Assembly: GCA_002197995.1 (NCBI GenBank)
Contig: NGZR01000001.1
Coordinates: forward strand, 14,465,501-14,529,500
DNA length: 64,000 nt
Reading direction: 5' to 3'
Origin: Gaeumannomyces sp. JS-464
Taxonomy: Eukaryota > Ascomycota > Sordariomycetes > Magnaporthales > Magnaporthaceae
Shown: piece by piece, positions 1 to 10,827 of the stretch
Position numbering within the stretch: position 1 is the first letter of the stretch
How the letters are laid out: the number at the start of each line of letters is the position of its first letter
Notes under the pieces: model-generated
The model's input: only the letters and a program-made list of their open reading frames with translations
Database searches by the model: none
Told to the model about the DNA's origin: nothing
Position numbers and translations under genes: made by a program

Positions 1-1295
1 GCCCAACCCGCCAAGGCTGCACTGAGATGACGATGCTCCTCGACGGAAGTCGGAGACACGGGCGACGAGAGGGATGGCCGCCTAGCGACAGCATGTCGAG
101 CTGGCAAAGCTGTGAGGATCAGCAAGGTAAAACGCACACGGGAGGCAAACAAGCGCGGATATATGTACGATGTTTGGAGGCAAAGCAGGGCCATGATACC
201 ACCACCATACGCGAAAATAAGCCACAATTTCTCAGTCAACACAGCGCGCAGCGTTGCATATAACGACGAAGCCAATGTGCCTCCGCCATACTAAATTCAA
301 GGCAGAAGAATGAGGGAGCATGATGTTCCGGGACAAGGTGTCTGGCAAATGGAAAGCAGCATAGATTATCAACAGTATTATAGATCAGTCCGCCTCGTCG
401 GCCTCGGTCGGCCAGGTTCGGGACGAACGATTCTTGGGTTCTGAACCGCAACAAAGGGGTCAACTCGCGGCCGCCTAGGCGACGTGCATCGTCACAAAAA
501 GAGCACACCACGTGTCTCGCTGATGAAGGGGCAGAACCATCGTCCTTTCCATGGAAGGCTCGGCCAGCGCAGCGAATGGCGAATCGAGCTTCGGCGCGCG
601 CCTTTGTGCAGCCAGGCAGCCAACCAAGGACCCACTCGGGACTGCCATCCAGGACGCATTGCATTGCCTCCCCTGTGGGGCTTGAGTCAGAAATTGGATG
701 TGGCTGGGCCTGGTCTGCCAAGAACGGACTAGCGCCCAAATGGGTTTTGGCTCTGCTCTAACACAGCCCAAGCCCGCCCGCTCTGTTTGCCATCTGGGTC
801 GCGCGCCCCTTTCGGTTGCCTTTGTGATGAAAAGCTCCTGACCGTGGCCTTTCCGCTCCCACCTCTCCCGCCTCCCCTTCTCTCTCCATCCCCAAACAAC
901 AACCACGCCAACCCGCAAGAGTCGACGACAAACTCCCGTCCACTGCTCGTCGTTTCTTCTTTTTACATCAGGCTGCACCCAACTTCGCCAGCCTTTGTTT
1001 TTGTTTTTTTTAATTTGCCACTACCGCCTTCTTCATTTCTCTTCTTTCGCGCAATCACGCGCGACCGACACCTGCGCCATCGTCACGTCTGCGACCTCTC
1101 TGCCTTGCCATCGCGCGATCCAGACCAAGCTCGCCGTCCCTTCTAATCTCTGCCACAAAAACAAACACACCGTCTGCGCGACAATCAAATCCTGAGTCGC
1201 CCTTCCGCCACCTGAAGCGATTGTCACGGTCGCGTTCCGATCGTGCCTCAGAGGTCTCTCACCAATCCCTCACCCATCTCTCACCTCCATTCATC
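1..1295. other. Intergenic and 5' leader of the Yra1-like gene
   Basis: No gene is supported here. The open frames on both strands are short, overlap each other and carry no recognisable motif. From about 840 the plus strand becomes strongly C/T-rich, as in leaders of highly expressed fungal genes, and leads into the start codon at 1296. Confidence 0.6.
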
Positions 1296-3143
1296 ATGTC
1301 GGCCAACAAGCTCGACAAGTCTCTCGACGAGATCCTCTCGACGCAGCGCCGCACATCCGGCCGCAAGGTTGGCTCTGCCCGTCGCTCCACCGGCGGTCGC
1401 CCGGCCACCACTGCCCCTGTTGGCGGTGTCCAGAAGAACGCGAGGTCCACTCGCAATGCCGCCGCGAAGCCTGCTCCTAGCAAGCCCGCTTCCGCGCCAG
1501 GCACGAGCAAGGTTGTTGTCAGCAACATGGTACGCGACCCCATTTTCGGTTGGTCGTTTGCTCTTTACTTTGAAACACCAAGCTGATTCCCTCCGCAGCC
1601 CAAGGACGTGACCGAAGCGCACATCAAGGTATGTTACCGATAAGGTCGTCTGGCCTTGCGCCTTTCGTGGAGAGACTCCATCGCACATTCTTCCATCGGA
1701 TTTGAGCGTTTCATTCTCGACCGGACCTCGTTATCGCTCGGCACCTCTGCCCATAGAGGTCGTCGTCCTGTCGGCTCAGCCGTCAGTATTCATCCTTCCA
1801 ACAATGTCCGCGCACGGTGGCACGTCGCTGTGGACAAGGAAGTTGAGCCTATTCTCCGTGTCGCACACGCGCACCCATGACCGCGCACCGCGCCGAGGCA
1901 GCCTGGCAAGCTCCCTGGCCGGTCCGGTCGCGCTGTCGGCAAAGTGCCGGAGAGGCTTGTCACCCACCGACGGAATCGTGGTTGCGAATGTCTGGCTGGT
2001 CACCAGAATTCGAAACATCGCAGTCATGTCCAGATGCAAGCAGTGAGCAGTGAGCAGAGGCAGCTCTTCGTTCCATTCCCTTGAGGGGTGCTCGCGGAGG
2101 CATCCCCACTCCGACCATCGGAGGTCCTATTGAATATGGCACCTGGACTGAGTTCATTCCGGCACCTCGAGGACGGACTGGTCGAGGTGGTCTAGCACCC
2201 CGGAACGGAACAAGCTCTGAAGGGAGGGGGGTACGACCGCCAAGTGTTTGAGGCCGTTGCGAGGGTGGTCGGGATCTGCTATGGGTTCCTTTGGCACATG
2301 AGAACCCTTTAGCGCACCATGGATCGCATCACCGCGAGTGTGCCCTCCTTGTTGCTATCCTTGGGTCTCTCTCGTGTGCACAGCACGGGCTCACTGCACT
2401 GCTTGCTCTCGAATTGTGCTGTTTCGGACGACGCGATGTGAACGACGGAATTCCCCTCGAATGCCAGCCGACCTGCCGAGGAGGATCGAAACGAAACCGG
2501 TGCTGCGAAACTCGTACAAACTCTCACGGATGCTAATCCCCATTCCTTACAGGAGTACTTCGGCAAATCCATTGGACCCGTCAAGAAGGTTGAGATCTCA
2601 TACGGCCCTGGTGGAGTTAGTCGCGGTATTGCCACGATCATCTTCGCCCACGCCGATGGAGCCAGCAAGGCCTTCCAGGAGCTTAACGGCATCCTCATCG
2701 ACCAGAGGCCTATCAAGGTCGAGGTTGTCGTCTCGTCTGCCGACCAGATCCCCGCGCCCAAGACTCTGAGCCAGCGTATCACGTATGTTCTAACCAGACG
2801 TTTGCCACCTCACACCTGTCTATAAGGTCTCTCGGCTAACAATAATATCATCTGTAGCCACAACCAGCCAAAGGCTCAGCCCAAGTCCGCTGCTTCGGAC
2901 AAGCGGGGCTCTGCCACTGCCGCCAACGGCGCTGCTGCCAACGGTGCAAAGGGTGCCAAGAAGCCCGCCAACCCCCGCCGTGCACGCAACGCCCGGCCGG
3001 CCAAGAAGACTGCTGAGGAACTGGACTCGGAGATGGCCGACTACTTCCAGGGTGGCGAGAACAACGCTGCCGAGGCGGCCAACACCGCCGCTCCGGCAGC
3101 CGCTACGAACGGCGATGCCGCCATGGAGGAGGATATCCTGTAA
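1296..3143 (+). CDS. mlo3: Yra1/Mlo3/ALY-type mRNA export adaptor (RRM protein)
   Basis: This is a nuclear RNA-binding adaptor of the REF/ALY family, which couples transcribed mRNA to the Mex67 export receptor. The model has four exons, 1296-1529, 1599-1628, 2553-2782 and 2858-3143, giving 259 residues in one clean frame. The N-terminus (MSANKLDKSLDEIL) is the conserved family box, followed by a basic Arg/Ala-rich stretch. A central RRM follows, with RNP2 core VVVSNM and an RNP1-like segment SRGIATIIF. The tail is Lys/Ala/Arg-rich and ends in an acidic MEEDIL, resembling the Yra1 C-box. The start has no competing upstream in-frame ATG. Exon 2 is only 30 nt. Intron 2 (1629-2552) is 924 nt, far longer than other introns here, with donor GTATGT and a TGCTAAT branch site 14-20 nt before the acceptor. 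Family assignment is firm; the choice between the Yra1 and Mlo3 names is nomenclature only. Confidence 0.92.
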
Positions 3144-3986
3144 ATTCGTTTCTCTTTCGGCCTCGGCCCTTTTACCTGCGTTGACGGAGCGATTCACGCA
3201 CGTCTCTTTGCTTTGGTGCTTCGTTGTTCAACCCGAGCAAACCTCTCCGTTCGTTTACCCGTTTCGGTAAAGGGTTTATTTCTTTTATTCTTACGCTCTT
3301 GAGGTTTCTTGGCTTTGGTTGGAGGGCAAGGTTTGCTTAGACGCACGATCAGATGGCTAAGCGGTTCTGGGACTGGCATCCATACAATAATGTACAAACA
3401 AACATCTTATCAACCGGGGAAACCACGCATTTTTCCAGTCGCCTTCTCGCTCGATCGCTCTTTCGTTGACGTAGTATGCTGCGTGCCATTATATACTTGA
3501 CCGATTGGATGGGAAAGTAGGAAAATAATAGGTCGGCTCAATCTGAACGAACCTCAAAGCCACAAACATATGTCAGGCCAGCTAAGATCTTGAACATTTT
3601 GAGCTAGCTGGTCATTCATCCTTGGAGATATTGAAAAGGGCAGATGGATCGAATCTTCCAAATTGAGTTGCGCAACGTCACCCACAGGGTCTCAAGGAGA
3701 AGCGAACAGGCGGGTAGCTTTGGCACGTTTCATACAAACAGGGTGTATTTTCTTGGGTCGGTGGCCAGGATCTAGTCACGGAGGATATAGAACAAGGCGA
3801 TAGGCACCTCTACATCAAAGGCTGGTGTGAATAGAAACCATGGTATTCTAGATAAATAGGAGCGTAGCTCTAGATAAGAGGCAACGCAGTCGTAAACTAC
3901 AGACAAACAAGACAACCCAGGACCCGCGGCAGCCCCGCCCGCCTGCCCGCCCGCCTGCCCGCCCGCCTGAGCCGTCCGTCCCCTGC
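3144..3986. other. Convergent 3' flanks of the Yra1-like and Vps3 genes
   Basis: This stretch lies between two converging genes and presumably holds both 3' UTRs. A GC-rich imperfect repeat of a CCGCCCGCCTG-like unit lies at about 3936-3970, next to the Vps3 stop. I see no gene. Confidence 0.6.
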
Positions 3987-6900
3987 TCAGTCGGCCGCCT
4001 CGAGCGTCGGCCCCTTCTCGTCGACGAGGGCGAGCAGGTCGCCGCACGCCCTCAGGTTCTCTGCGGAGCTCAGGGCGCGGGCCACCTTAGCCTCGTGGCG
4101 CTCGCGCACCAGGCGGCGGAGGGCGCTGGCGAGGAAGCCGGCGAGGGCGGCGTCGAGCCCCCAGGCGTCGGGGATGAGGCACAGGACCTCGAGCACGTCA
4201 AAGTAGGCGCCGAGGCGCTCGAGCAGCGCGCCCGTCTGCTCGACGCGGTCGCTCGCGTCCTCGAGCGCCAGGAACTCGGCCAGGAGGGTGCCGAAGAGGG
4301 AGCGCGTCATCTTCTCGGCCGCTTCTCTCCTCCTCTCTTCTGCTGCTGCTTTTTGCTGCTTGCTGTTGTTTTGCTGTTGCTGCTGCTGTTGTTGATCCCG
4401 GCCGTCGCCGGTCTCCTCCTCTTCGTCCGTCTCTGGTGCAGGGCGTTGGCGGAGGCAGTACCACACGGCCGAGTCGTAGTCGCCGAGCCTGTGCACGAGC
4501 AGCCGGAGCGCGTTTGCGTGGCGGCCCTCGCGCCCGTCCAGGATGACGGTCTCGGGAACGAGAAGCTCCTCCTCCTTCTCTTCCTTCTCCTGCTCCTCCT
4601 CGCTGTCGCTCACCCGCCGCTGCCCCCTCGAGATGCGCTCCCGGATGGCCGCGACGTCGTACTCCTGGGGCCCCTCGAGCAGCTGCAGGAGGCGCAGACG
4701 CGAGTGCCAGACCTCGTCGCCGGGAGGCGCGTTGTCCGTCAGGAAGCGGCGGAACGTCGGCTTGGGCGGCCTCAGCGCGCGGTAGGAGGCGTACATGGAC
4801 GCCACGTTCGCGCGCGCCGCGGGGGACGACTCGAGGTCGGCCATGACCACCTCGAGGTAGTGGCTGACGAGCTCACCGACGTAGACGGTGTGGCCCTTGT
4901 CGAAGACGAGGTGCTCGAGGTAGTACTTTACGGCGTCGGGCGCCTCCTCGCGGAGCAGCGCCACGACGTCGGCCGGGCGGAACTTTGGGGCGCGGCGGCC
5001 GTCGTCGGCGAAGACCTGGACGCCCAGCTTGGGGTTGCGCGCGGCCAGCCAGACGCCATACTCGCGGACGAGGGCCTGGTTGCTGATCTTGGAGAGGTAC
5101 TCGCGCACGCGATGTTCTCCGTCCTGAAGCTCGCCGCCGTCGTCGCGCTCGCCCTCGACGATGCGCCGCCAAGTGTCGAGCACCTCGCCCGCCATCTTGC
5201 GGCTTTGGTACAGCCGGCTGAGCACGTAGAGCCGACTGTACGACTCGAGCAGGTCCACCGCGCGTTCGAAGCAGTCCACGCCGCGATCCACGAGCTCGTT
5301 GATCTCGGCCCGCGGCGACGAGCTGCTTTTGGGCAGTCCGGGCGGTGAGTCTCGGTCTAGCTCCAGCAGTACCGCCAGGAGCGACGCATCGACCGTACGA
5401 GACACCTCGTGCTCGTCGGGGACGCTTCCGAACCCCTTCCTTCGACGGAAGGCCGTCAGGAGCCGTCGAAGGAAGTTCAACACCTTTGGATCCAGCAGAG
5501 TCACAGAATGGCCAACCTCGTCAAACATGCTGCTCGCCAGATACCTCTCCACGGTCCCCTTGACTCCTCCAAACACCCATATCCCGGTGCGACCCTCGAT
5601 GATCTCGTGGCGCAGGCCGGGGACCATGGATAGGACTATCCTGGGGTCGAGCCCGCCTTCGAGTATGATGTCTTCCAGCGCCTTGAGCTCCGGCTCCGAA
5701 AACGGAGTCTCGGAGGAGCGCAGGAAGCTGGCGAACAGAAGAACGCCGGCCCGCTGCCTGACGTAGCTGAACGTCCTGAACTCGAGCTCCGTACGAGGAT
5801 CTCTGCCGCGGAACGTGTTAAGCACAGCGAAAAGCTGCCGACGGTCCTTGGCCGCATGAACAGCGGCCGGGTCACCGTCGAGCGCGTTCGCTTCCAGGCC
5901 CGCCTCGAGCTGTAGCAGCAGAGGGTTCCTCACAGCCCACCAGATGTTCTTCTCGCCCCAAACCGCGAGCCGTCCAACCGTCTTGGCGAGCCGAGCGGCC
6001 GCGCTTTCCTCCTCGGCGTCCCGTGCAGCCTCCCAGCCTTCAGGCAGGGGCTCTTCCTCTGGGGCGTCCAGGTCCCTCTCGAAAAGATCTCTCTCTTTGG
6101 AGACGTGCTCCATGGACAGCGCCGTGCGGGAGTCAACACTCCGCAGAGACATGGTACCCGCGTTCTGCCGGCTAGAAGAAAACGGGGAGAAGCGCTGCTG
6201 CCGGAGTCTCTCCACAACCTCGTTCAGTATTGACTCGTCGCTACCGAGGAGAGAGCGGATGCCCAAGGACACCGTCCCCGCGGGCGTATCCTTTTCGACT
6301 GTCTCATTCTCGGTTGCGTCAGTTCTGGCTGCTTTAACCTCGAGCCAGAACTTTTCAGGCTCGTTTTCGCCAACATTTACATCCCACCGCTGGATCTCCA
6401 GTCCGTGATGCACACCATCCAGGAACTGCTTGCTCATGGCTGCCAGCACATAGCCCTCTTCCTCGGGAGCCAGTGATGGCGTGGACGATGCGAGGTCGGA
6501 TGATCCTCCGTCCACAATAACTTCGTCGGGATAGCTATCAAACTCGAGCGTTGGGCGCGTAGGGTCTCCGTCGAGATTTACAAACATGCCAATCCCCGGC
6601 TCTGAGGGACCCGTTCCTGTGACAAGAAGAAACTCGTCGGCCGTCGGCGAGACAATCAGGGGCTTCAGCAGCACTGGCGCTGGGGTTGGGGTTGGAGTTG
6701 CAGCGCGGGAGCCGATTGGAGGGAGCGGCTTGTCGGTTGCTGGCGGGGGTCTGGGTGCCCCGTCTGCCGGCGGTGCAGGGCTTCTCGAAGGGCTGGGCAC
6801 ATCGGGGGTGCTATGTCCGGCGTCACCAGCAGGCCTCGGTTCCGCTCTCGCAGCAACGCTAGTGATGAAGTTCCCGAGGCTGGTGCTCCTACTGTGACCA

Positions 6901-7844
6901 GCACCCCCGGGGGCGGAGACCGGGCAGTGGCCGACGAGGCGCTACGCGTCAGACCACCGCCGTTACCGTTATCTGCGCTTGCACCGATATCCTGAACCTG
7001 GCCCAGAACGTCGGAACTCTGGGTGTGGTCCAGGGACGAGATGCTCATCAGGGGGATCTTGAGTTGCCTATCGACATCCACAAGAGCGTAGGTGTGCGAG
7101 TCGGCAACGCAGGCAATATTATCCCGTCGTACGGACAGCCTGGTGCCCGCAAAGTCGATGTTCCTCTTGCCACGGACATTTTCCTCGCCGACAGACACGA
7201 CCTGGACACGCTTGTTGAGCGACAGCAGGACTGTGGGGGCCGCAGTGGGCGTGGGCGCCCCTGGGGCCTCCTCGTTGAGGTCGACGCCCCCGATCCAGTT
7301 GCAGTTTTTGACGTGAATCTCGTTGTACACGGGGCTGAGCTCGGGAAGGGAGTAAAAGGTCACGGCAGAGTTGCACAGCACACAGGCCTTGCCGACCCTG
7401 GGGAGCAGGAGAATCTGCTGGACGCCGGGCAGGACGGCGGCAGAGTTGGCCGACTCAACATAGAAGGGTCGCAGCCTCGACGCGAGGATGAAGACGGAGG
7501 TGCCGGTCTTGTCGGCGGGATCAGGCGGGATCTGGACGAAATGGAGCAGCTCCGAGGCCGAGGTTCCGATGTACAGGTTGCGCTCTACGGCAGGAGGCGT
7601 GGAAACCTTGTTAGAGGTAGGCTTGAGAAGGTACTGAGAAGCGGAGCGCGCGCACGATGGCTGCAGAGGCGCCGATTGGGGCCAAGGCATGCATACCCCA
7701 GTAGTCGACACAGTTGATCTTGATGTCCTCCTCGTCGCCGTCGGCCGACAGCGGCACGTCGTGGAGCAGCGTGCGCAGGACGAAAGGGCCTGGCTCTAGC
7801 CGAGGCTTGAAGAGGAGGCCCTCGCTCTGCGATATCGACGCCAT
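3987..7844 (-). CDS. vps3: CORVET subunit Vps3 (TGFBRAP1 family), with one frame break
   Basis: Vps3 is the CORVET-specific subunit that binds Rab5/Vps21 and tethers early endosomes. Exon 1 is 7697-7844. A 112-nt intron (donor GTATGC, acceptor CCGTAG) is supported by exact phase, restoring W-E-R-N-L-Y-I-G. Exon 2 runs 7584-3987. The N-terminal third is a CNH/citron-like domain (LYIGTSASELLHFVQIPPD; LLRERNRGLLV). A proline-rich linker follows, then the helical Vps39-type domains (LVREYGVWLAARNPKLG; EEAPDAVKYYLEHLVF). The frame slips by one base at the G5 run 6804-6808 (C5 in sense). One extra C there joins TPDIAPP to DVPSPSRSP and gives about 1248 residues, the expected size. A Glu-rich segment and a Gln run (sense of about 4330-4400) lie in the C-terminal half. 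The start is the first ATG of the conserved N-terminus. The gene is divergent from coy1. Confidence 0.85.
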
Positions 7845-8444
7845 GTCGCCGTTGGCTGTATCAGCATTATTATCGGGGGACCATTGGGGCGCCGCCCAGT
7901 CGCTACCAGTTTGGCGCAGGCGTGGGACCAGGGAGGCGTGAAGTCGCGTACTTCGCAGGATGTCGAATGACGACGAGAGCTACGTCAAGGCTGGCAGCCC
8001 CGACATTGGAGATGGAGTTGGCTTTGGTGGACCCACAGGCACCACAAGCAGTGTTGCGACACGCTAACAAGCTGCCCGCCCAGCGCAAAGCGCACGCGTC
8101 GGTGGCTGGCAAACCCCCCTGCAGGGGCACCCGAGCGCAGTTCAATTGGAGCCGGGGTCATCGCTGCGGCTGGAAGCCGAGCGTAGCAGCGGCTGCGCTT
8201 TGGCGCACCACCATAACCGGCCACATTTCCTCCGCATCGACTGCGCAGCGTCGTCCACCTTTTTGAGCCGAGCATCTCTGGACCAGATGTCAAGCGCTTG
8301 CGCTGCGAGATTACGGTGGCCGTAGAACGCGACTCTCTTGTCTGTCCGAATTCCCACGAATTCCCCCACGGGACCAACCAAAAAAAAAAAAAAAAAAAAC
8401 GCGATTGCCGGGCAATTGACTTGCCTGCCCCCCCAAATCCCACG
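7845..8444. other. Divergent promoter between vps3 and coy1
   Basis: This 600-nt stretch separates two divergent start codons and presumably contains both promoters. An uninterrupted A run of about 19 lies at about 8381-8399, a poly(dA:dT) element of the kind that excludes nucleosomes, just upstream of coy1. No coding feature is seen. Confidence 0.55.
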
Positions 8445-10827
8445 ATGGCCGAAGCTGCCGCCCCTGGAGCTCCGCCCGCTGTTGGCGGAGCCGACAACGC
8501 CAACAAGTTCCAGAGCGCCATCTCGGCATGGAGAAGTAAGGACTGCTGGGCGGACACGGCGTCGGGCTGGTTGTGGTTATTCTGACTGACACCATCCCCT
8601 CCACCAGATCTGGACTTCAGCACACTGGTGTCCAACCTCGACAACACAGCATCCGAGATCGTCACCTACCAACGAGACTCTACCGTGCAGCGGAAAGATC
8701 TCGCGCAGAAAACCAAAGACTTCAGGAAACTCGATGACGCTACTAAGCTGACTGAGATCAAGGGGCTGCTCAAAGGTGTGTATGCGCAAGGTTCGATTAC
8801 GGGCGCGAGGGGCAGACAGTCTAACCAGGACGCACGTGGCAGCATACCAAACATTCATCGATCTCCTCACCAACCACTCCAAGTCCATCAACTCGTCCTT
8901 TATCCACGCCTACAATGCCCTCTCGGACGCCCCAGACCCCTATCCGCTGCTCGAGGCCTCGGTCGACTCGATGCTCCTGTCCGAAGACACCCTCCCCAAG
9001 CTGACCGAGGAGAACGAACACCTCCAGAAGACGGTGGCCAAACTGACGACGCAGCTCGACGACACCGAGGCCCGCTTGCAGACTGAGCGGGCGGCCCGTA
9101 AGGAGCTTGAGGAAAGCCTCGAGACCAGGGTCAGGGAGGTCGAGACCACATGGATCGCCGTCGTCGACGAGAAAAAGGATAACTGGGCAGCCAAGGAGAA
9201 GGCCCTCGAGGACAAGCTGGAGCATCAGGAGCGTCTGCTGAGCGGCATCAGGGCTACCGAGGAGGTCAACGAGCGTCTCGGCAAGTCTGCTGGCGATGGC
9301 GACGAATCCCAGCGCGCCCACGTCATAAGCGCCGAGCTCGAGATGGTCAACTCGGACCTGGAGCGCACGAGCGCGCGCCTAGCCGAGGTCGAGGCCCGCA
9401 ATGAGCAGCTCCGTCTAGACCTAGCCCAGGCCAAGTCGCAAGTCGGCTCCCAGTCCGCCGCCTCGGTCGCGCAGCAGCTTGAGGACGACCCGGGCTATAT
9501 GCGCATGCGCTCCGAGAACTCGTCCCTTATCCGCAAGCTCGATGCCGCGCGCGTTGAGAAGACGGCCCTGAAGCGGGACCTAGACGCGCGCTTAAGGGGC
9601 CTCGAACGCGAGGTTGCCGGGCTCAAGGAGGAGCGCGAGAACCTGCGAGCCAAGGTGAAAAAGTGGAGCGACTACGATGACGTCAAGCAGGAGCTCGAGG
9701 TTCTCAAGAGCATCGAGTTCGCCACGGGAGATGACGACGACATGCGTGCCTCCCCCGACGACGATGCCCTCGCCTCCTCGGACGGTGGCAAGGGCAAAGG
9801 CGACACGCTGGAGCAGCTGCTCCTGGCGAGGAACAAGAAGCTGAGCGACGAGCTCACGATACTGAGGGTATCCCACCAGGACCTCCAGACTCGACTACAG
9901 AACCTCCAGGAGGAGCTGTCGCGGACCAACGCCGAACTGGAGAAGTCGCAAAACCTCAACGAGAAGCTGGAAAACGACCTCTCGACGATGCAGGCCGAAG
10001 GCGCAAACGCCTTCCCCTCGGGAGCGTCTGTTGCAGGCACCTACGTGAGCCGCTACGCCCCCTCCATGGCCGGCGCCCGGAGGGGCGGCGGCAGGACAAG
10101 CCCGACGTCGTCCATCATCAGCGGCTTCGCGCCTACCGGTGGCATATCCGAGCGGGAGCCTATGAGTGGCGGTTCGGGTATCCTGCCCATGGTCACGGCG
10201 CAGCGAGACCGGTTCAAGAAGCGCAACGCGCAACTGGAGCAGGAGCTGTCCGAGTCGCACCGTAACGTCTCGCAGCTGCGGCAGGAGATCGCGGCACTGC
10301 AGAAGGACAACCTCAACCTGTACGAGAAGTCCCGGTACGTGCAGAGCTACAACCGGGGAGGGGCGCACCAGACGGCGGCGGGCGCCGGCTCGACGGGCGG
10401 CTCGGCCTCGGCCTCGGCCTACTCGGCCAACCCGAACCCGTCGACGGTGTCGATGGGCGGAACGGGCAACCCGGGCATCGCGCTGGACCGGTACCGCAAG
10501 GCGTACGAGTCCAACCTGAGCCCGTTCGCGGCGTTCCGGGGCCGCGAGTCGGCGCGCGCCTACAAGCGCATGTCGCTGCCCGAGCGCGCCGTCTACTCGG
10601 TCACGCGCATGGTGCTGGCCAGCCGTACGAGCCGCAACCTGTTCGCCGTCTACTGCGTGGCGCTGCACCTACTCGTCTTCCTGTCGCTCTACTGGCTCGG
10701 CACCGTCGACGTCGAGCAGCACGCCAGCAAACTGGGGGCTGTTGCCGCCGGCGCAGCGGCCGGTGCCGGCAAGGGCGCGCCGGATTCACATGGGAGCTGG
10801 CGGAGCGATGACTTCAAGGGGAATTAA
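8445..10827 (+). CDS. coy1: Golgi coiled-coil membrane protein CASP/Coy1
   Basis: Coy1 (CASP in animals) is a C-tail-anchored golgin acting in retrograde traffic within the Golgi. The three exons are 8445-8535, 8608-8775 and 8843-10827, giving 747 residues without frame problems; both introns interrupt codons in phase 1. The N-terminus has the CASP signature (ISAWRNLDFSTLV; TEIKGLLK). Residues about 90-570 are long heptad-rich coiled coil. The C-terminus has the conserved block LDRYRKAYESNLSPFAAF followed by SLPERAVYSVTRMVLASR. A single transmembrane helix follows (about residues 686-707, FAVYCVALHLLVFLSLYWLG), with a short lumenal tail. Order of parts and length match fungal CASP proteins. 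Confidence 0.93.

Noticed and set aside
4095..5348. 417-codon open frame antisense to vps3
   Set aside because: Antisense to the conserved Vps39-type region and explained by GC-rich codon bias. No independent motif or splice signals.
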